Assembly (NCBI GenBank): GCA_022843385.1
Contig: JALHNT010000019.1
Span: 1 to 64,000, forward strand
Origin: Anaerolineae bacterium
GTDB lineage: Bacteria; Chloroflexota; Anaerolineae; Aggregatilineales; Phototrophicaceae
Direction: 5' to 3'
DNA: 64,000 bases
Positions 25,373 to 37,170 of this stretch are shown piece by piece. The stretch's first letter is position 1. Each line of letters opens with the position of its first letter. The notes under the pieces were generated by a model, which was not told the origin of the DNA, searched no databases, and saw only the letters and a program-made list of their open reading frames with translations. A program made the translations under genes and the position numbers.

Positions 25373-28300
25373 AGCAGGTCGTTAGCGGCACTGTAATCCG
25401 TTTGTCCGCTGTTGCCAAAACGTCCTGCGACTGAACTGAACACGATAGTGGCTGCCAACGGCAAACCTTCCGCAGCTCGCAACAGGTTGAAGAAGCCATC
25501 CGCTTTGACATCAAACACCAAGTCAAACTGAGCTGGATCTTTGTCAGGCAGGGTTCGGCTGATTTCCAATCCACCAGCATGAACCAACACATCAATCCGC
25601 CCGAAACGCTGGCGAATATCGGCCACAACCGCGGTGACACCAACTTCATCCAGCAAGTTCAGGCTGTAGTAGTATGCCACTCCACCAGCTTCCTGCACTG
25701 ACTCAACGGCTCGCAAGGCAGCATCCTGACGTTCGATAGCTGACAGTTGCTTGTCGACTTGCACCGGCGTCAACTTCTCACCGGCTGCGCGAGATTGTTC
25801 AATGATCTGCAACTTGAGAGCATCTTTATCCTTACGGAATAGGGCAATCAGAGGATCATCTGGTGCTGGCAGGGGCGTCAAGTCGAGCAGATAGAATATG
25901 CCCTGACTGGCGGCTGCCAGATCGGCCACAATCGCGCTGGTGATGCCGCCTGCTGCGCCGGTCACGACAAATACCGTGTCAGAATTCAATACCAGACCGG
26001 GTTGACCATCAGCAGCCGGTTGTTCTACGAGCGTGACAGCACAACGCTGTTCATCATAATAGCCCACTTCAACGATGCCCGGATCCGTTAACGTCTCAGC
26101 GATCAGCGCGTCTGCTGGTGCTGCGGCTTTACGGCTGATGGCAAAATCCACCACCTTCACCAGCACATCTCCTCGTTCGCGTTTGTAGGCTTTGCTGAAG
26201 CCGGCCACTGCCCCGCCCAATGGAGCTGTAGCGCCTGCATTGTGATAGCCATGCAGACCACCGAGCCGGGTTGCGCTGACGAGGAACGTTCCAACAGCGC
26301 TGATGCTGTTGTACAGAGTGCGCATCGTCAGATACAAATTCTTGATGCGCTGGCGGTTAAGTTCGCGCCATTGCGCTAAATCCATCTCATTCAATTCTGG
26401 CTCAACATCCAGGGCAGGCAGCCAATACACGCCCTGAATTGGCCCCTCGCTCAACCAGATTTTGAGCTGGCGTTGCAGCTCTGCACCTGCTATTCCAGGA
26501 TCATCTATCGTGAGGGTTGTCACCCCCAGTTTTTCCAGGCGATTGACCAATGCTTTCGCTACCCCATCGCGACACCCCATCACGACGACGCGGCTGGAAG
26601 AGGTCAGTTGGACACCTGTTGGTTTGCACCATTCCAGCGGCGGACGTAGCACAGGTACTGCAACTCGACGAGGGATCCGATCGGCGGCTTCCAGGGAACC
26701 AAGCAAGTGAGAATTGGAGGCAATCGTTTTAGTCGGCTCAGTTTTGTCATTCGGCGAAGATGCAGGCGATTGAGCAACGGGAACAATACTCAGATCAGGC
26801 CGCATCTCCCGCACAAAGCCGATAACCCTCGCCAGAGTCGGATAGTCACGTAGCTTCAGATCATCGCGTCGGGGGATATCGAAGCGGGTGCGGATCGCCG
26901 CGAAGGTCTCAGCCTGCTTGACCGTGTCCACGCCCAGATCTGCTTCCAGATCAAGGTCGAGGTCGAGCATATCAGTCGGATACCCTGTCGCCTGTGACAC
27001 AATCTCCAAAACCGCTGTCACTATTGGGTCAACCGGCATCGCCGCAGTGATCTGAATAGGTGCCGCCTGCGCGTTGGCTGAAGTTGCTACACGTGCTTGT
27101 ACCGATTGAGTCGCCAAATCAGGGCGCATTTCACGCACAAAGCCGATGACCCTTGCCAGAGTTGGATAGTCGCGCAGCTTCAGGTCATCCCGTCGGGGAA
27201 TATCGAAGCGGGTGCGAATTGCCGCGAACGTCTCGGCCTGCTTGACCGTGTCCACGCCCAAGTCGGCTTCCAGGTCAAGGTCGAGGTCAAGCATATCCGT
27301 CGGATACCCTGTCGCCTGTGACACAATCTCCAATACGGCTGCCACTACCGGATCAGCCGTGACCACAACCGGGGCGGCTTGAGCAATCGTTGGACTGTTA
27401 ACCGGAGTCTGTGCCGCTCGTGTCGCTGCCAAGTCAGGGCGCATCTCGCGTACAAACCCGATGACTCGTGCCAGAGTTGGATAGTCACGCAGCTTCAGGT
27501 CATCCCGTCGGGGAATATCGAAGCGGGTGCGAATTGCCGCGAAGGTTTCTGCCTGCTTGACCGTGTCCACTCCGAGGTCTGCTTCCAGATCAAGGTCAAG
27601 GTCGAGCATATCGGTCGGATACCCTGTCGCCTGTGACACGATCTCCAAGACAGCAGTCACTATTGGGTCAACCGGCATCGCCGCAGTGATCTGAATAGGT
27701 GCCGTAGGTGAAGTTGCTACAGGTCCATGTAGCGATTGATTCACAATATCAGGGCGCATCTCCCGCACGAACCCGATGACTCGTGTCAAAGTCGGATAAT
27801 CGCGCAGCTTCAGGTCATCCCGTCGTGGGATATCGAAACGAGTGCGGATGGCCGCGAAGGTCTCAGCCTGCTTGACCGTGTCCACGCCCAGGTCGGCTTC
27901 CAGATCGAGATCAAGGTCGAGCATATCGGTCGGATACCCTGTTGCCTGTGATACGATCTCCAAGACCTGAGCAGTAATGAGATCAGTCGAGGTGGATAAT
28001 GCGGGTGTTGGAGCTTCAATCACAATGGTTTCCATTGTGACTTCGGCCCGGGTCAATGGTGCTGTTTCGACCGATACTGTCGTTTCGATGTGTGCTGGTG
28101 CGCGGGTGTCGATTGCAATTTGGGCTGTAATCTCGGATGATGGATTTATGGCGACTGGTGGTACGACTTGGACTGGCGGCATCAGTCGTTCAACATCAGG
28201 CACAGTCATCCGTTGTGGCTGACTATCGCCAGCGGCAGAAGCACTGTTGCTGCTCAGTGTGCGCTGGTTGGGTGGTGTTCCATAACGCCAGCGATTTGGC

Positions 28301-31300
28301 GCAGGATGTCGAGAGGGAACCCCCTGATCCTGAATGCGCAGCGTACGCTTGCTGACCTCCAGTTGTGCACGATCGTACCCACTCAGTTTATCCAACCACT
28401 GCTGATACAGCGACTTATCGTCTACCCGATCGAGACTTCCGGCGATGCGTCGCGTAAGGGTCATGGCAATTTGTGAGCCAAAGCCCGCCGATAAATGGAG
28501 CGCGTACTGAACGGGGTAGCGTCCGCCTCGACTCAGATTGAGCAGACCCAAATCATGGTCAATCTCTTTGATGTTAGGCACGGGCGGCACAATTCCATGC
28601 TCAAGAATCTTCAGCGCGATGACATCTTCAATGCCCACCCCCATCGGATGCCCAGTGAGCCCTTTGGTATTGGCAATGATGATGTCACTGGCTGCTTCGC
28701 CAAATGTATGACGGAGCGCACTAATCTCAGCAGATGCACTGCCGCCACGAGCCGGCGTATAGGTTTCATGGGACATGAACACGGTTTGTGCGGCCATCGC
28801 CTGACGATGAAGGCCAAAGCGTCGTTCCGCCGTCGTCACCAGGTCATTCATCACCTGATTGATGTGCTGCACATCCAGTCTTGTACCGTGATAGGCACTG
28901 TTGCGGGTTTCGGTGCTGAGGACCTCGACAATCCCGCGCATCCCGCGTTCGCGCACCGCGTCTTCACTCTCGACAACTAGCGCCCCCGCACCCATACCAA
29001 GGATTGTGCCGTGTCGCCGCCGGTCAAACGGCAGCGCCGCCGATTCCACACTGTCATCAGTAGCCGCTGCGCCCGATGCCAGAAAGCCGGAGCCGATCCA
29101 TTCCATCAGATTTTCGCCGGTGACGTTATCTGCCGCTACCACGACCACTCGTTGGCAGCGCCCGGCGCGAATCCAGTCCTCCGCCAGGCCGATCGCCTGC
29201 GTGGTGCTGGCACAAGCAGCATTCACATGAGTATTGGGGCCACGGGCACCGATGAATTCGGCGAACTGACTGTGACCCATCGCCAGGATGCGGAAGATGA
29301 AGCGCCGGTCAAAATCGTAGCGCTCGCGTTCGACCTGTTCGCGTAGATCGTGAATACGTCTGTGTATTTCCTGTAGGGTTTGTGGATCAGAGGTATAACG
29401 CCGTAGATCTTCCAGAAGTTCTAGCCGTTCAACATGACTCTTATAGGTATGGTAACGTGTCAGTTCGTCGGCAAAACGATCAATGCCAGGAAACGCGCTG
29501 GCAAAAATCACGCCGGTGCTGTCACGCAGTGGCTCCGGCAACATCCAGCGATCCGGCAGATGTTTGCCGGTTGTTGTCTGACGATAGGTTTGTACCAGCG
29601 GTATGCCCGCCTCGCGCAGGGCATCGATGCCCGCCGCAATAGCCAACTGGGTAGTGCTATCAAGGGCTTCAATCATCTTTTCCGGGACACCATATTCCTC
29701 GGCGAGATCGAACAATCCCGGCCGTCCAGCCAGCTTGATGACCTCGTCACCTTCTGTGATCGTTTCAAAGCGGTTGTTACCATCTTCAGATTTCACCAGC
29801 CGCGTGATGCGCTTGGCAATCATCCGTTTGCGGAAGCGCTCCGGGATGAGATCAATGAGCTGTTCGCCGCGCAAAATGCGGGCAACGTTCTCTTCATCCA
29901 TAACTCGCTTTTCCGCGCCGGGTAAGCCTAGGCCACTGCCGCTAATCACCACCGAGCCAGAAACAGGCGAGTCGAGGCGTTGGGCTGCCGCGGCAGGTGC
30001 AGTTTGGTTGTGCATTAATTCATGTACAGCATGGATAAGGATCTGGTTGAAAGCCTGCATCGAGATACTGCCATCGTCAGAACGGGTTGGATTTGCCATA
30101 GGCGTTTCACTCACTTCAATAGTCACTTCGGGTGGTGGAACGACAGCCGGAACGGTCGCATACCCGGCGGCATACAGTCCACACAGGGCTTGATTGAATG
30201 CAGCCAGATCGCCAGTCTTGGGATGATTTGTCAGCAAGGAGAGAATGTCAGACTGCTGGGCGAAGACATCATCAACAAAGCCCTTCAATGCGCGCTTGGG
30301 ACCGACCTCAACAAATATTCGCGCACCGGCCTGATAGAGCGTTTTCAACCCCTTTACCCATTGTACCGGCGAGGCGATTTGCTCCTGGAGAATATCCTTA
30401 ATGCGATCAACCGACCGTGGGTAGAACTCGCCGCTGACATTGCCGATGAGCGGAAGTTGTGGCAGCGCAATCCGAGATCGATCCAAGACCTGCCGCAATG
30501 GTGCGCTGGCTGGAGCGACAATGCGGGTATGAAATGCATGACTCACGGGCAACCGCAGCGCTTTGTATCCGCGTTCGGTAAAGAGATCAACAGCCTGCTC
30601 AACCGCTTTGGTTTCGCCACCAATCACAGCCTGACTCTCACTGTTGATATTGGCTGGGACTACATAGCCATCCACCCGTTTTAGGATAGCTTCGACCTCG
30701 GCCAGCGGAGCAATCACCGCCGCCATCGCCCCATTATCTGCCACTTCAATCTTGCTCATTTCACTGCCCCGCGCCGCAGCGGCTTCCAGTGCGTCAGCGA
30801 ACGGCATCACCCCGGCAGCGATCAGGGCGGCATATTCGCCCAGCGAATGCCCCATCACCATGTCGGGTTTGAAGCCATAGGCTTCTAATAGGCGCAGCAG
30901 CGCAATATCCAGCGTGAGCATGGCTGGCTGGGTGATAGCTGTTTGCATCAGATCGATTTCGGCCTGGGCATCAGGCGAGTCCATGAAGATAAAGGCAGTC
31001 AACGGTTTGCCGAGGATGGGCGTCATGATGCGGTCTGCTTCAGCGAAGACCTCCGCCACAACTGGGAAGGTCTGGGCCAGTTCACGCCCCATGTTGATGT
31101 ACTGACTGCCCTGCCCCGGAAAAAGAAAGACGACCTTACCAGGCGTTTCGCCGCTGCGTCGGAAGATACCCTGCGATTGCAGTGGTTTCCAGGCGGCCAG
31201 ATTGTCAAAACCCATCGCCTTCTGTGCGGTCTGAACGCGGTGCAGCAGTTCGTCATGATCGCCATAATCGATGACCAGACGCTCTGGTGCACGAATCTCT

Positions 31301-32997
31301 AACGGGTCTGGCAGTTGAGGTGGTGGCGTCCAGCCATTCTGGATGCGTTCGATCAGGCGATCCACTTTATCTTTGAGCGCCGTCGCTGTCCTGGCACCTA
31401 GAGCGAGGATGCCGCGTGGCGGCGCAGTCAGGCGAACCGGCGGAGCATCCAGCACTGATGCCCGAACGGGATTAAGGGTAGTCTGAACATCTACCCCGGC
31501 ATAACTGCGCCGGTTGCTCGTCAATTGCCCGGGCTGATGCTCTTCCATCACAATATGAAAATTCGTACCCCCAAAGCCATAGGCGCTCACACCGCAACGA
31601 CGGGGTGTCCCATTAGCCTTTTCCCACGTCTCAGCCTGATGAATCAGGCGAAACGGCGTTTGGGCGAAATTGATATTCGGATTCGGGCGATCCGCGTTAA
31701 GTGTCGGTGGCAGTATGCGATGATGGAGCGCGAGCGTCGCCTTCAATAAACCGGCGGCACCAGCTCCAGCCTTTAGATGACCAATATTGCTCTTGACTGA
31801 TCCCAGGCCGATTCTGCCTCGTTGCGCCGAGCCGTAAATCTGGCTCAGGCTCTCGACTTCAACCACATCGCCAACACGGGTGCTGGTGCCATGTGCTTCG
31901 ACCAGCGTGGCGCTGGCCGGTTCCAGTCCGGCATTCTCCCAGGCACGCTGCACCGCATACTGTTGACCCGCCGGGTTTGGCGCGGTAATCCCTTTGCCTT
32001 TCCCATCGCTGGAACCGCCTACCCCACGTATCACTGCGTAAATCTTGTCGCCCGCCCGTTCAGCATCTTCCAGTCGTTTGAGGATGAATGCGGCTGATCC
32101 CTCACCCATGACAAAACCATCTGCGCCTTCACCAAATGGCCGACTGCCAGTCGCGCTGAGTGCGCCGATCTTGCAGAACTTAATGAAGGTCGAAACACCC
32201 ATGTTGCGGTCAACGCCACCTGCGATCACGGTATCGACATGATGTTCGGTTAGCATCTCGACAGCGGCATTGATGGCTGCAAAGCTCGAGGCACAGGCGG
32301 CATCGGTGATGAAGTTAGGCCCATTCAGATTGAGGACGTTGGCGACACGACCAGAGACGATGTTGGGCAGTTCGCCAGGCATCGAGTCTTCAGTGATATT
32401 GGGGAACTGCTGCTCAATCACCTGGTGCCATTGTTCCAGCACCGCTTCTCGCTGGGCTGATGACAGACGGGCAAACTCGCCGCTGGCTTGCAGGGCGCGG
32501 GCATATTCCGGGAACATCGCGCGCAGATGCGTCTGGTAGTGAAGTTCTCCCCCCATCGCTGTGCCGATGATGACCGCCGTGCGCTCGGTGTCCAGCGGAC
32601 GCTGTGGGTAGCCGTAATCTTCCAGCGCATCTGAAGCAATCGACAAAGCCCACTGCTGTCCGGGGTCCATTGCGGCGGCGACTTTGGGGGGTATCTTGTA
32701 GCGTTTCCAGTCAAACTCAAAATCCCGCACCCAGCCGCCGATAGTGCTGTAGGTCTTGTCTGGGACGGTGATATCCGGATGATAATAATCGGCAGCTCGC
32801 CAGCGGTTCTCCGGGACAGGCGTAATGCTGTACCGCTTATCCAGGATGTTTTGCCAGAATGCCGAAACAGTTGGCGCATCCGGTAAGATGCAGCCCAACC
32901 CTACAATGGCGACGGCGCGCTCGGCTTTGCTTTCCATAATCGCGGCGCTGATGGAATGCGCCTCTCCCCCTCTGGTTGGATTAACTGGCTTTAGCAA
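25192..32997 (-). CDS. PUFA-synthase-like type I megasynthase, KS-AT-KS-ACPx4-KR
   Basis: Domains of this 2601-residue ORF: KS1 ~28-470 (Cys235 in DAACASS, His369 in EAHGTST, His407 in NIGH); AT ~615-920 (Ser718 in GHSLGE, His823 in SHAFHT, suggesting malonyl-CoA); KS2 ~1050-1510 (Cys1262 in NAACAST, His1410 in SHETYTP, His1450 in GLTGHPMG), closer in motif to FAS-I ketosynthases; four carrier domains ~1670-2075 with LGVDTVKQ, Thr1707, 1812, 1917 and 2025 in place of the pantetheinyl Ser; KR ~2270-2590 (VTGAAGGIT, Tyr2535 in DYSAAND). The ORF ends out of frame; a missing base near 25230 separates it from the DH. No ER is present. Overlaps the acyl-CoA dehydrogenase stop by 17 bases. Product unknown; probably an iteratively built fatty or polyketide chain. 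Confidence 0.88.
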   Translation of the reverse strand: MLKPVNPTRGGEAHSISAAIMESKAERAVAIVGLGCILPDAPTVSAFWQNILDKRYSITPVPENRWRAADYYHPDITVPDKTYSTIGGWVRDFEFDWKRYKIPPKVAAAMDPGQQWALSIASDALEDYGYPQRPLDTERTAVIIGTAMGGELHYQTHLRAMFPEYARALQASGEFARLSSAQREAVLEQWHQVIEQQFPNITEDSMPGELPNIVSGRVANVLNLNGPNFITDAACASSFAAINAAVEMLTEHHVDTVIAGGVDRNMGVSTFIKFCKIGALSATGSRPFGEGADGFVMGEGSAAFILKRLEDAERAGDKIYAVIRGVGGSSDGKGKGITAPNPAGQQYAVQRAWENAGLEPASATLVEAHGTSTRVGDVVEVESLSQIYGSAQRGRIGLGSVKSNIGHLKAGAGAAGLLKATLALHHRILPPTLNADRPNPNINFAQTPFRLIHQAETWEKANGTPRRCGVSAYGFGGTNFHIVMEEHQPGQLTSNRRSYAGVDVQTTLNPVRASVLDAPPVRLTAPPRGILALGARTATALKDKVDRLIERIQNGWTPPPQLPDPLEIRAPERLVIDYGDHDELLHRVQTAQKAMGFDNLAAWKPLQSQGIFRRSGETPGKVVFLFPGQGSQYINMGRELAQTFPVVAEVFAEADRIMTPILGKPLTAFIFMDSPDAQAEIDLMQTAITQPAMLTLDIALLRLLEAYGFKPDMVMGHSLGEYAALIAAGVMPFADALEAAAARGSEMSKIEVADNGAMAAVIAPLAEVEAILKRVDGYVVPANINSESQAVIGGETKAVEQAVDLFTERGYKALRLPVSHAFHTRIVAPASAPLRQVLDRSRIALPQLPLIGNVSGEFYPRSVDRIKDILQEQIASPVQWVKGLKTLYQAGARIFVEVGPKRALKGFVDDVFAQQSDILSLLTNHPKTGDLAAFNQALCGLYAAGYATVPAVVPPPEVTIEVSETPMANPTRSDDGSISMQAFNQILIHAVHELMHNQTAPAAAAQRLDSPVSGSVVISGSGLGLPGAEKRVMDEENVARILRGEQLIDLIPERFRKRMIAKRITRLVKSEDGNNRFETITEGDEVIKLAGRPGLFDLAEEYGVPEKMIEALDSTTQLAIAAGIDALREAGIPLVQTYRQTTTGKHLPDRWMLPEPLRDSTGVIFASAFPGIDRFADELTRYHTYKSHVERLELLEDLRRYTSDPQTLQEIHRRIHDLREQVERERYDFDRRFIFRILAMGHSQFAEFIGARGPNTHVNAACASTTQAIGLAEDWIRAGRCQRVVVVAADNVTGENLMEWIGSGFLASGAAATDDSVESAALPFDRRRHGTILGMGAGALVVESEDAVRERGMRGIVEVLSTETRNSAYHGTRLDVQHINQVMNDLVTTAERRFGLHRQAMAAQTVFMSHETYTPARGGSASAEISALRHTFGEAASDIIIANTKGLTGHPMGVGIEDVIALKILEHGIVPPVPNIKEIDHDLGLLNLSRGGRYPVQYALHLSAGFGSQIAMTLTRRIAGSLDRVDDKSLYQQWLDKLSGYDRAQLEVSKRTLRIQDQGVPSRHPAPNRWRYGTPPNQRTLSSNSASAAGDSQPQRMTVPDVERLMPPVQVVPPVAINPSSEITAQIAIDTRAPAHIETTVSVETAPLTRAEVTMETIVIEAPTPALSTSTDLITAQVLEIVSQATGYPTDMLDLDLDLEADLGVDTVKQAETFAAIRTRFDIPRRDDLKLRDYPTLTRVIGFVREMRPDIVNQSLHGPVATSPTAPIQITAAMPVDPIVTAVLEIVSQATGYPTDMLDLDLDLEADLGVDTVKQAETFAAIRTRFDIPRRDDLKLRDYPTLARVIGFVREMRPDLAATRAAQTPVNSPTIAQAAPVVVTADPVVAAVLEIVSQATGYPTDMLDLDLDLEADLGVDTVKQAETFAAIRTRFDIPRRDDLKLRDYPTLARVIGFVREMRPDLATQSVQARVATSANAQAAPIQITAAMPVDPIVTAVLEIVSQATGYPTDMLDLDLDLEADLGVDTVKQAETFAAIRTRFDIPRRDDLKLRDYPTLARVIGFVREMRPDLSIVPVAQSPASSPNDKTEPTKTIASNSHLLGSLEAADRIPRRVAVPVLRPPLEWCKPTGVQLTSSSRVVVMGCRDGVAKALVNRLEKLGVTTLTIDDPGIAGAELQRQLKIWLSEGPIQGVYWLPALDVEPELNEMDLAQWRELNRQRIKNLYLTMRTLYNSISAVGTFLVSATRLGGLHGYHNAGATAPLGGAVAGFSKAYKRERGDVLVKVVDFAISRKAAAPADALIAETLTDPGIVEVGYYDEQRCAVTLVEQPAADGQPGLVLNSDTVFVVTGAAGGITSAIVADLAAASQGIFYLLDLTPLPAPDDPLIALFRKDKDALKLQIIEQSRAAGEKLTPVQVDKQLSAIERQDAALRAVESVQEAGGVAYYYSLNLLDEVGVTAVVADIRQRFGRIDVLVHAGGLEISRTLPDKDPAQFDLVFDVKADGFFNLLRAAEGLPLAATIVFSSVAGRFGNSGQTDYSAANDLLCKLTSSFRRTRPQTRGIAIDWTAWGGIGMATRGSIPKIMEMAGIEVLHLSLASRQFDAS
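25229..25232 (-). other. Apparent single-base deletion (frameshift) in the megasynthase
   Basis: On the minus strand GAAGTGCTCCACCTGAG would read E-V-L-P-P-E with one additional C (CTCCCACCTGAG), joining the KR to RRELVAGG and the DH domain. The site is a short C run, a usual place for sequencing error. Confidence 0.75.
26800..27980 (-). repeat. Four tandem carrier-domain repeats
   Basis: Four ~230-base units with ~315-base period, very similar at DNA level (blocks such as GACCGTGTCCAC are invariant), encode the ACP-like domains. Linkers between them are Ala/Pro/Val-rich and differ. This is coding DNA and not an array of independent repeats. Confidence 0.9.
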
Positions 32998-34621
32998 ATG
33001 TGTGATTCAATTGTTCAGCAGCGAAGTCCATGTCGGCGATTAAGCCGGCCTGGGCGTTATATAGTGCAGGCAGATTCAAGCTGGTGATGAAGTTAGGGTC
33101 CGTCTGACCAGCGCCTGTCGTCCAGCGCGGTCCCTCGGTTGCGACTTTCATTGCTGCCTCGCGGGCAAAGATACGGGCTAAGGCTTGCCGAGTTGGAATG
33201 GTGAACGGAATCGCTTCGGTGGGTTTTTGCACGACACGCTCGGCAAACAGGGCAGCGCCTTCGACGTAGGCAATCATCTCACCCAATCGAAATAAGACAT
33301 GCTGATGTCGGGTCAGGCGATCCAGTCGGCAGCGTTCCAGGATGGCAGACAGAGCGGTCATCGCCAGCGCTGCGATCCCGGCACCGCTGTCCGGTTCCCG
33401 CCGATGCTGGTCGTTCAGCCGCGCCGCCCAGTCAGCATAATAGGCACCACGTGACTTGAGATGAAGCTGCCAGCGATCACGGGCAATTGTCCACTCCATG
33501 ATCTCAGAGGTGCCTTCGTAGATGGTCGTGATGCGCACATCGCGCTTGATCTTTTCGACCATGTATTCGCGGGTGTAGCCATAGCCACCATGCGCCTGAA
33601 TTGCGTCATCAGCAGCGCGATTGCCGGCTTCCGTTGCGAGATACTTGGCGACAGCGCCTTCAGTCGCTAATCCAGCCTCGTCACTATCCAGCCGTTCCGC
33701 TACCCATTCGATGTACGAGCGACTGGCTTCCAACCGAGCTGCGTTCGGCACAATCAGCTTGTGGGTATATGCCTGCTTCTGACTGAGTGGCGTGCCACCC
33801 TGCACCCGTTCCTGTGAATAGCGGATCGCTCGGCGCAGCGCTTCCCAGCCTGCGCCTAAACCGAACGCGCCAACCATAAGCCGGGTATAACCAAAGACAG
33901 CCTGGGCTTCGGCCAAACCATTCCCCTCCGCACAGCCCACTACCCGATCAACAGGCACAAATACATCATCTAGATACAGTGCCGCTGTGTTGCTGGCGCG
34001 GATGCCATGTTTATCTTCTGGTTTACCATGAGTAAAGCCCGGCGTGTCACGCTCGACGATGAACCAGGTTGGCCCTCCCGGAGCCAGCGCCAGCACCGTA
34101 TACAGGTCAGCTACTCCACCATTGCTGATCCACTGTTTGCGCCCGGTAATCTTGTAGCCGGTGACGTGCCCATTTTCTTCGACTGGTATTGCTTTCGTAG
34201 TCATGGCGGCCAGATCACTACCGGCTTGCGGTTCCGTCGCGCCATAGGCCAGGAGCAGTGACTCTTCGGCAATGCGTCCCATCCAATGGCGTTTCTGCTC
34301 CGGGGTTCCACCAACCGTGATCGGGTCCGTACCGAGGAAGGTCGCCAGCACCCCAGTGGCTATGCCCAGATCAATCGAGGCCATTAATTCCGAGACACGG
34401 TAAATGTCATACGCGCCCCCGCCCAATCCACCATATTCCTCTGGAATGAATGTCAGGTGCAGCCCCAATTGACTGGGATCATATAGCTCATCAAGGATAT
34501 CGTGCGGAAACTCATCTTTATGATCGAGTTCTAACAGACGTTCGATCGGTAAGCGTCGCTGTGCATAGGTTGCCAGTGTGTCGAGGATCATTCCCAGCGT
34601 ATCATTGTCAAGGCGTGGCAT
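32981..34621 (-). CDS. Acyl-CoA dehydrogenase family protein
   Basis: The 546-residue flavoprotein shows [16 protein letters not shown] and [12 protein letters not shown] (FAD/substrate motifs), [18 protein letters not shown] and the catalytic Glu in IYEGTSEI (~residue 395). A C-terminal extension of ~130 residues resembles long acyl-CoA dehydrogenases. It heads the megasynthase operon and its stop lies inside the megasynthase start. It may desaturate or reduce the acyl chain bound to the carrier domains, replacing the missing enoyl reductase; that is inference. Confidence 0.88.
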   Translation of the reverse strand: MPRLDNDTLGMILDTLATYAQRRLPIERLLELDHKDEFPHDILDELYDPSQLGLHLTFIPEEYGGLGGGAYDIYRVSELMASIDLGIATGVLATFLGTDPITVGGTPEQKRHWMGRIAEESLLLAYGATEPQAGSDLAAMTTKAIPVEENGHVTGYKITGRKQWISNGGVADLYTVLALAPGGPTWFIVERDTPGFTHGKPEDKHGIRASNTAALYLDDVFVPVDRVVGCAEGNGLAEAQAVFGYTRLMVGAFGLGAGWEALRRAIRYSQERVQGGTPLSQKQAYTHKLIVPNAARLEASRSYIEWVAERLDSDEAGLATEGAVAKYLATEAGNRAADDAIQAHGGYGYTREYMVEKIKRDVRITTIYEGTSEIMEWTIARDRWQLHLKSRGAYYADWAARLNDQHRREPDSGAGIAALAMTALSAILERCRLDRLTRHQHVLFRLGEMIAYVEGAALFAERVVQKPTEAIPFTIPTRQALARIFAREAAMKVATEGPRWTTGAGQTDPNFITSLNLPALYNAQAGLIADMDFAAEQLNHTFAKAS

Positions 34622-34751
34622 ACCAACCCCTTCCCCCCATTTTCCGTCTTGATTGTTATTTTAGGAGTGGATGCCAGATGAGAAGAGTAACAAACATAAT
34701 CTGATTCATATGAAGAATATGTGACTCATATCACTGAATGCCATAAAATGA

Positions 34752-34785
34752 GGATAAACAAAACAGCCTCGGATCAGTCCGAGGC
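34752..34785 (-). terminator. Intrinsic terminator of tRNA-Asp
   Basis: GCCTCGGA-TCAG-TCCGAGGC (34766-34785) forms an 8-bp stem, followed on the minus strand by TGTTTTGTTT. It lies about 40 bases past the tRNA 3' end. Confidence 0.85.
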
Positions 34786-34826
34786 CGTTTGTTGGTTGTT
34801 TGAGTGGCATTCAAACAAGTTTGAGG

Positions 34827-34900
34827 CGGGGATGACGGGATTCGAACCCGCGGTCTTTGCCTTGACAGGGCAATATGTTAGGCCGCTACACCACACCCCC
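34827..34900 (-). tRNA. tRNA-Asp (anticodon GUC)
   Basis: The minus strand folds as a cloverleaf: acceptor GGGGGTG/CATCCCC with discriminator G, anticodon stem TTGCC/GGCAA around CTGTCAA (anticodon GTC), T-arm CGGGTTCGAATCCCG. No CCA is encoded. It has a consensus promoter and its own terminator. Confidence 0.95.
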
Positions 34901-34921
34901 TGATTTGGGATGACGAATAAA

Positions 34922-34950
34922 ATTGTAGCAGTCCGATTCTCCCCTGTCAA
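34922..34950 (-). promoter_or_regulatory. Consensus sigma70 promoter of tRNA-Asp
   Basis: On the minus strand TTGACA (34945-34950), exactly 17 bases, then TACAAT (34922-34927), placing the start of transcription about 14 bases before the tRNA. An inverted repeat AAACAG-GGTATA-CTGTTT (34957-34974) lies just upstream. The rest of 34901-35146 holds no gene I can support. Confidence 0.8.
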
Positions 34951-35146
34951 TATTCAAAACAGGGTATACTGTTTGTCACTTCTTCATTCAGTATTTTTCA
35001 ATCGACAAATCTATCTAAATCCGTTTACAGAACGCATATTCTGTTGCGCAATGAGTTCATGGATTTAGTGCTGATTGCTCCTTCCACACCCCTGCTTCTT
35101 GAACCTTCCGGCTTCGTTTTTCACCTGCCAGCGGCAATGCGATGAT

Positions 35147-36127
35147 TTACGATGCTACTTTCTGAAGCGCTGCCCACAGTTGATCTTCAACATCAATCTC
35201 GCCGGATTCATTCGCAGCGCTCAGGAGACGATTACCGCGTTCGCCCGGCACTAGTATCTCATCAACACCCGGTAGGCGCTTAGTAGACTTCACTTTGTTG
35301 ACCAGCATCGCCACTTGTTCATGAAATGACTCGCGTTCAACCAGCAGTTCAGGATCAATCGCAACCACCAGATTGCCGCAATCCATCTTGTTCCCCTGCT
35401 CATTATGGGAAGTGCCGCATAGCAACCGGGTCAGCACTTCAACGGTCAGTGCCAGTGCAGCCCCTTTGTACCCGCCAAAGGTACGAATTGCCCCAGCCAA
35501 TGCGGCCGCCGGGTCAGTTGTCGAGTTACCATTAGCATCATAAGCCACATCGCCTGGGATGCTACGCCCTGCTGTTTTGGCTTCGATGATGCCGAAACGC
35601 GCGATCGCGGCTGTTGCCATATCGAAGACAATCGGGCTCTCGGTTGAGGGGATACCCACCGCCAGAGGATTTGTGCCAAAAATCGGTTCATACGAGCCAT
35701 GCATCGCTACATATTCCAGCGATCCGGAAAAGCATAAGCCGATAAATCCAGCCTGAGCAACCTCGTTCGCAAAATACCCGATAGCGCCTGTCGAAGTGGT
35801 TGTGTTGTTGGTGCCAACAATGCCAATACCATGTTCGGCAGCTTTGCTGATCGCCATTTCTGTCGCTCGCTTCATGGCGATCATGCCTTGATTGCGCCCT
35901 CCATTCAACAGCGCCGACAACTTGGTATCCCGCAGGACACGCACCGGTTCAGCAGCTTTGTCGCGTGGCATTCCAGCGCCGATGAGCTTGACGATACCCT
36001 GGTTATTGCCGCGCAATTGCGCATACATCAACACTTCAAGGATGACCGCTGACTCATCTGGTGGATAGCCGCTCTTAGCTAATGCCTGAAGTGTAACGGC
36101 CTTTAGTTCAATGAGTTGAACTTTCAC
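35147..36127 (-). CDS. Ldh2/malate-dehydrogenase-type (ComC/YbiC) oxidoreductase homologue
   Basis: The GTG at 36127 has AAAGGA nine bases before it; a TTG at 36145 overlapping the previous stop is the alternative. The ~326-residue protein has the family core GIVGTNNTTTSTGAIGYFANEVAQAG, FGTNPLAVGIPS, VFDMATAA and GGYKGAALAL. The family reduces 2-oxoacids or imines with NAD(P)H and includes the sulfolactate dehydrogenase ComC. The usual SHG with its active-site His near residue 40 is replaced (LRGNNQGIVKL), so catalysis is uncertain. Last gene of a four-gene coupled set. Confidence 0.8.
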   Translation of the reverse strand: MKVQLIELKAVTLQALAKSGYPPDESAVILEVLMYAQLRGNNQGIVKLIGAGMPRDKAAEPVRVLRDTKLSALLNGGRNQGMIAMKRATEMAISKAAEHGIGIVGTNNTTTSTGAIGYFANEVAQAGFIGLCFSGSLEYVAMHGSYEPIFGTNPLAVGIPSTESPIVFDMATAAIARFGIIEAKTAGRSIPGDVAYDANGNSTTDPAAALAGAIRTFGGYKGAALALTVEVLTRLLCGTSHNEQGNKMDCGNLVVAIDPELLVERESFHEQVAMLVNKVKSTKRLPGVDEILVPGERGNRLLSAANESGEIDVEDQLWAALQKVAS

Positions 36128-36141
36128 GAATGATTGTCCTT

Positions 36142-37170
36142 TCAAACAACCCGATACTGGATCGGTTTTCCCAAAATATGATTGACGATATTGGTGTAAT
36201 CGCCCGCTCGTCCTTTGTCCTCGGCACTGGCTGTATGGCTGCCTGCAGCTGTGTGCGGCGTGAGCACAATATTGAAGCCGACTTTCGCCAACAGAACGAG
36301 TGGGTTATCTGGCTTGATCGGTTCCCAATCATAACTGTCGATAGCTATTCCGGCGAGGTTTCTGGACTCGATCGCGTTTGCAGCAGCTTGCTCGTCAATC
36401 GTTCCCCCACTGCCACAACTGACCAGGATGGCTCCTGGTTTCATCTTAGCAATCGTCTTCTCATTGAGAAAGTATTTCGTCTCAGTGAAATAAGGCAGCA
36501 AATTCACGACCACGTCACTTTCCCGCAGCAATTGGTCAAGAGTAACATAGCTGATGCTCAGGTCGTTTTCGATACGATCAGGCAGAGGTCGTCGCTTATT
36601 GTATACAACCCGACACCCCCATCCGACCAGGCGGCGAGCCAGTTCGGATCCAATTTCACCAAAGCCCAGGATGCCGACTGTCTTTTGCCATAGCGTGCCA
36701 ATGCCCACACGATTCGACCAGTTATAGGCGAATGTATCCTCATTCGTCTGGCGGCTTTCGCGCCAATCCGTTCGCGCATCCAGCGCAACTTGCTCCACTT
36801 CACGAAGGTTTTTTGTGAGTGCCAGCATCTGCATCATGAGGTGCTCCGCAACATTGATCACGCCCGGATCGGGCCAGGTGCAGACGATCACGCCGGCCTG
36901 TTTCGCAGCGTGAACATCAATGTCATGGGTTAGAGAACCCAGGCGCAGGATAAGCTTCAGTCGGGGAGCAGCCTGAATCAGATCATGGTTAATCGTCCCC
37001 ACTCGTTCGGAAATGAGGTAATCTGCATTTGCTACCGCTGAGGCCAGCGTATCATGTTCCGGGCTGCGGAGCATCTTGACATCCAGATCATCTGGCGCAG
37101 CCGAAAGCGCTCGCTGTTGATGAAACTCGCCGCGCTCGGTGGTGAAAACAGCTTTATAACGCTCGGTCAT
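36142..37170 (-). CDS. D-2-hydroxyacid dehydrogenase family protein lacking the catalytic Arg
   Basis: The 342-residue protein has a Rossmann site GILGFGEIGSELARRL (~residue 168) and the terminal catalytic His in LTPHTAAGSH (~300). The Arg expected in the NTARGG segment is Ser (VSCGSGGTIDE) and the Glu of the xExEP segment is Asp-shifted (DSYDWEP). It may have a different reaction or a non-catalytic role. Start and stop overlap its neighbours by four bases on the upstream side and coincide with the Ldh2-type gene region downstream. Confidence 0.8.
   Translation of the reverse strand: MTERYKAVFTTERGEFHQQRALSAAPDDLDVKMLRSPEHDTLASAVANADYLISERVGTINHDLIQAAPRLKLILRLGSLTHDIDVHAAKQAGVIVCTWPDPGVINVAEHLMMQMLALTKNLREVEQVALDARTDWRESRQTNEDTFAYNWSNRVGIGTLWQKTVGILGFGEIGSELARRLVGWGCRVVYNKRRPLPDRIENDLSISYVTLDQLLRESDVVVNLLPYFTETKYFLNEKTIAKMKPGAILVSCGSGGTIDEQAAANAIESRNLAGIAIDSYDWEPIKPDNPLVLLAKVGFNIVLTPHTAAGSHTASAEDKGRAGDYTNIVNHILGKPIQYRVV

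Noticed and set aside
26800-27980. Regular ~315-base repeats that could suggest an array or minisatellite
   Set aside because: They are in frame in the megasynthase and translate to four carrier domains.
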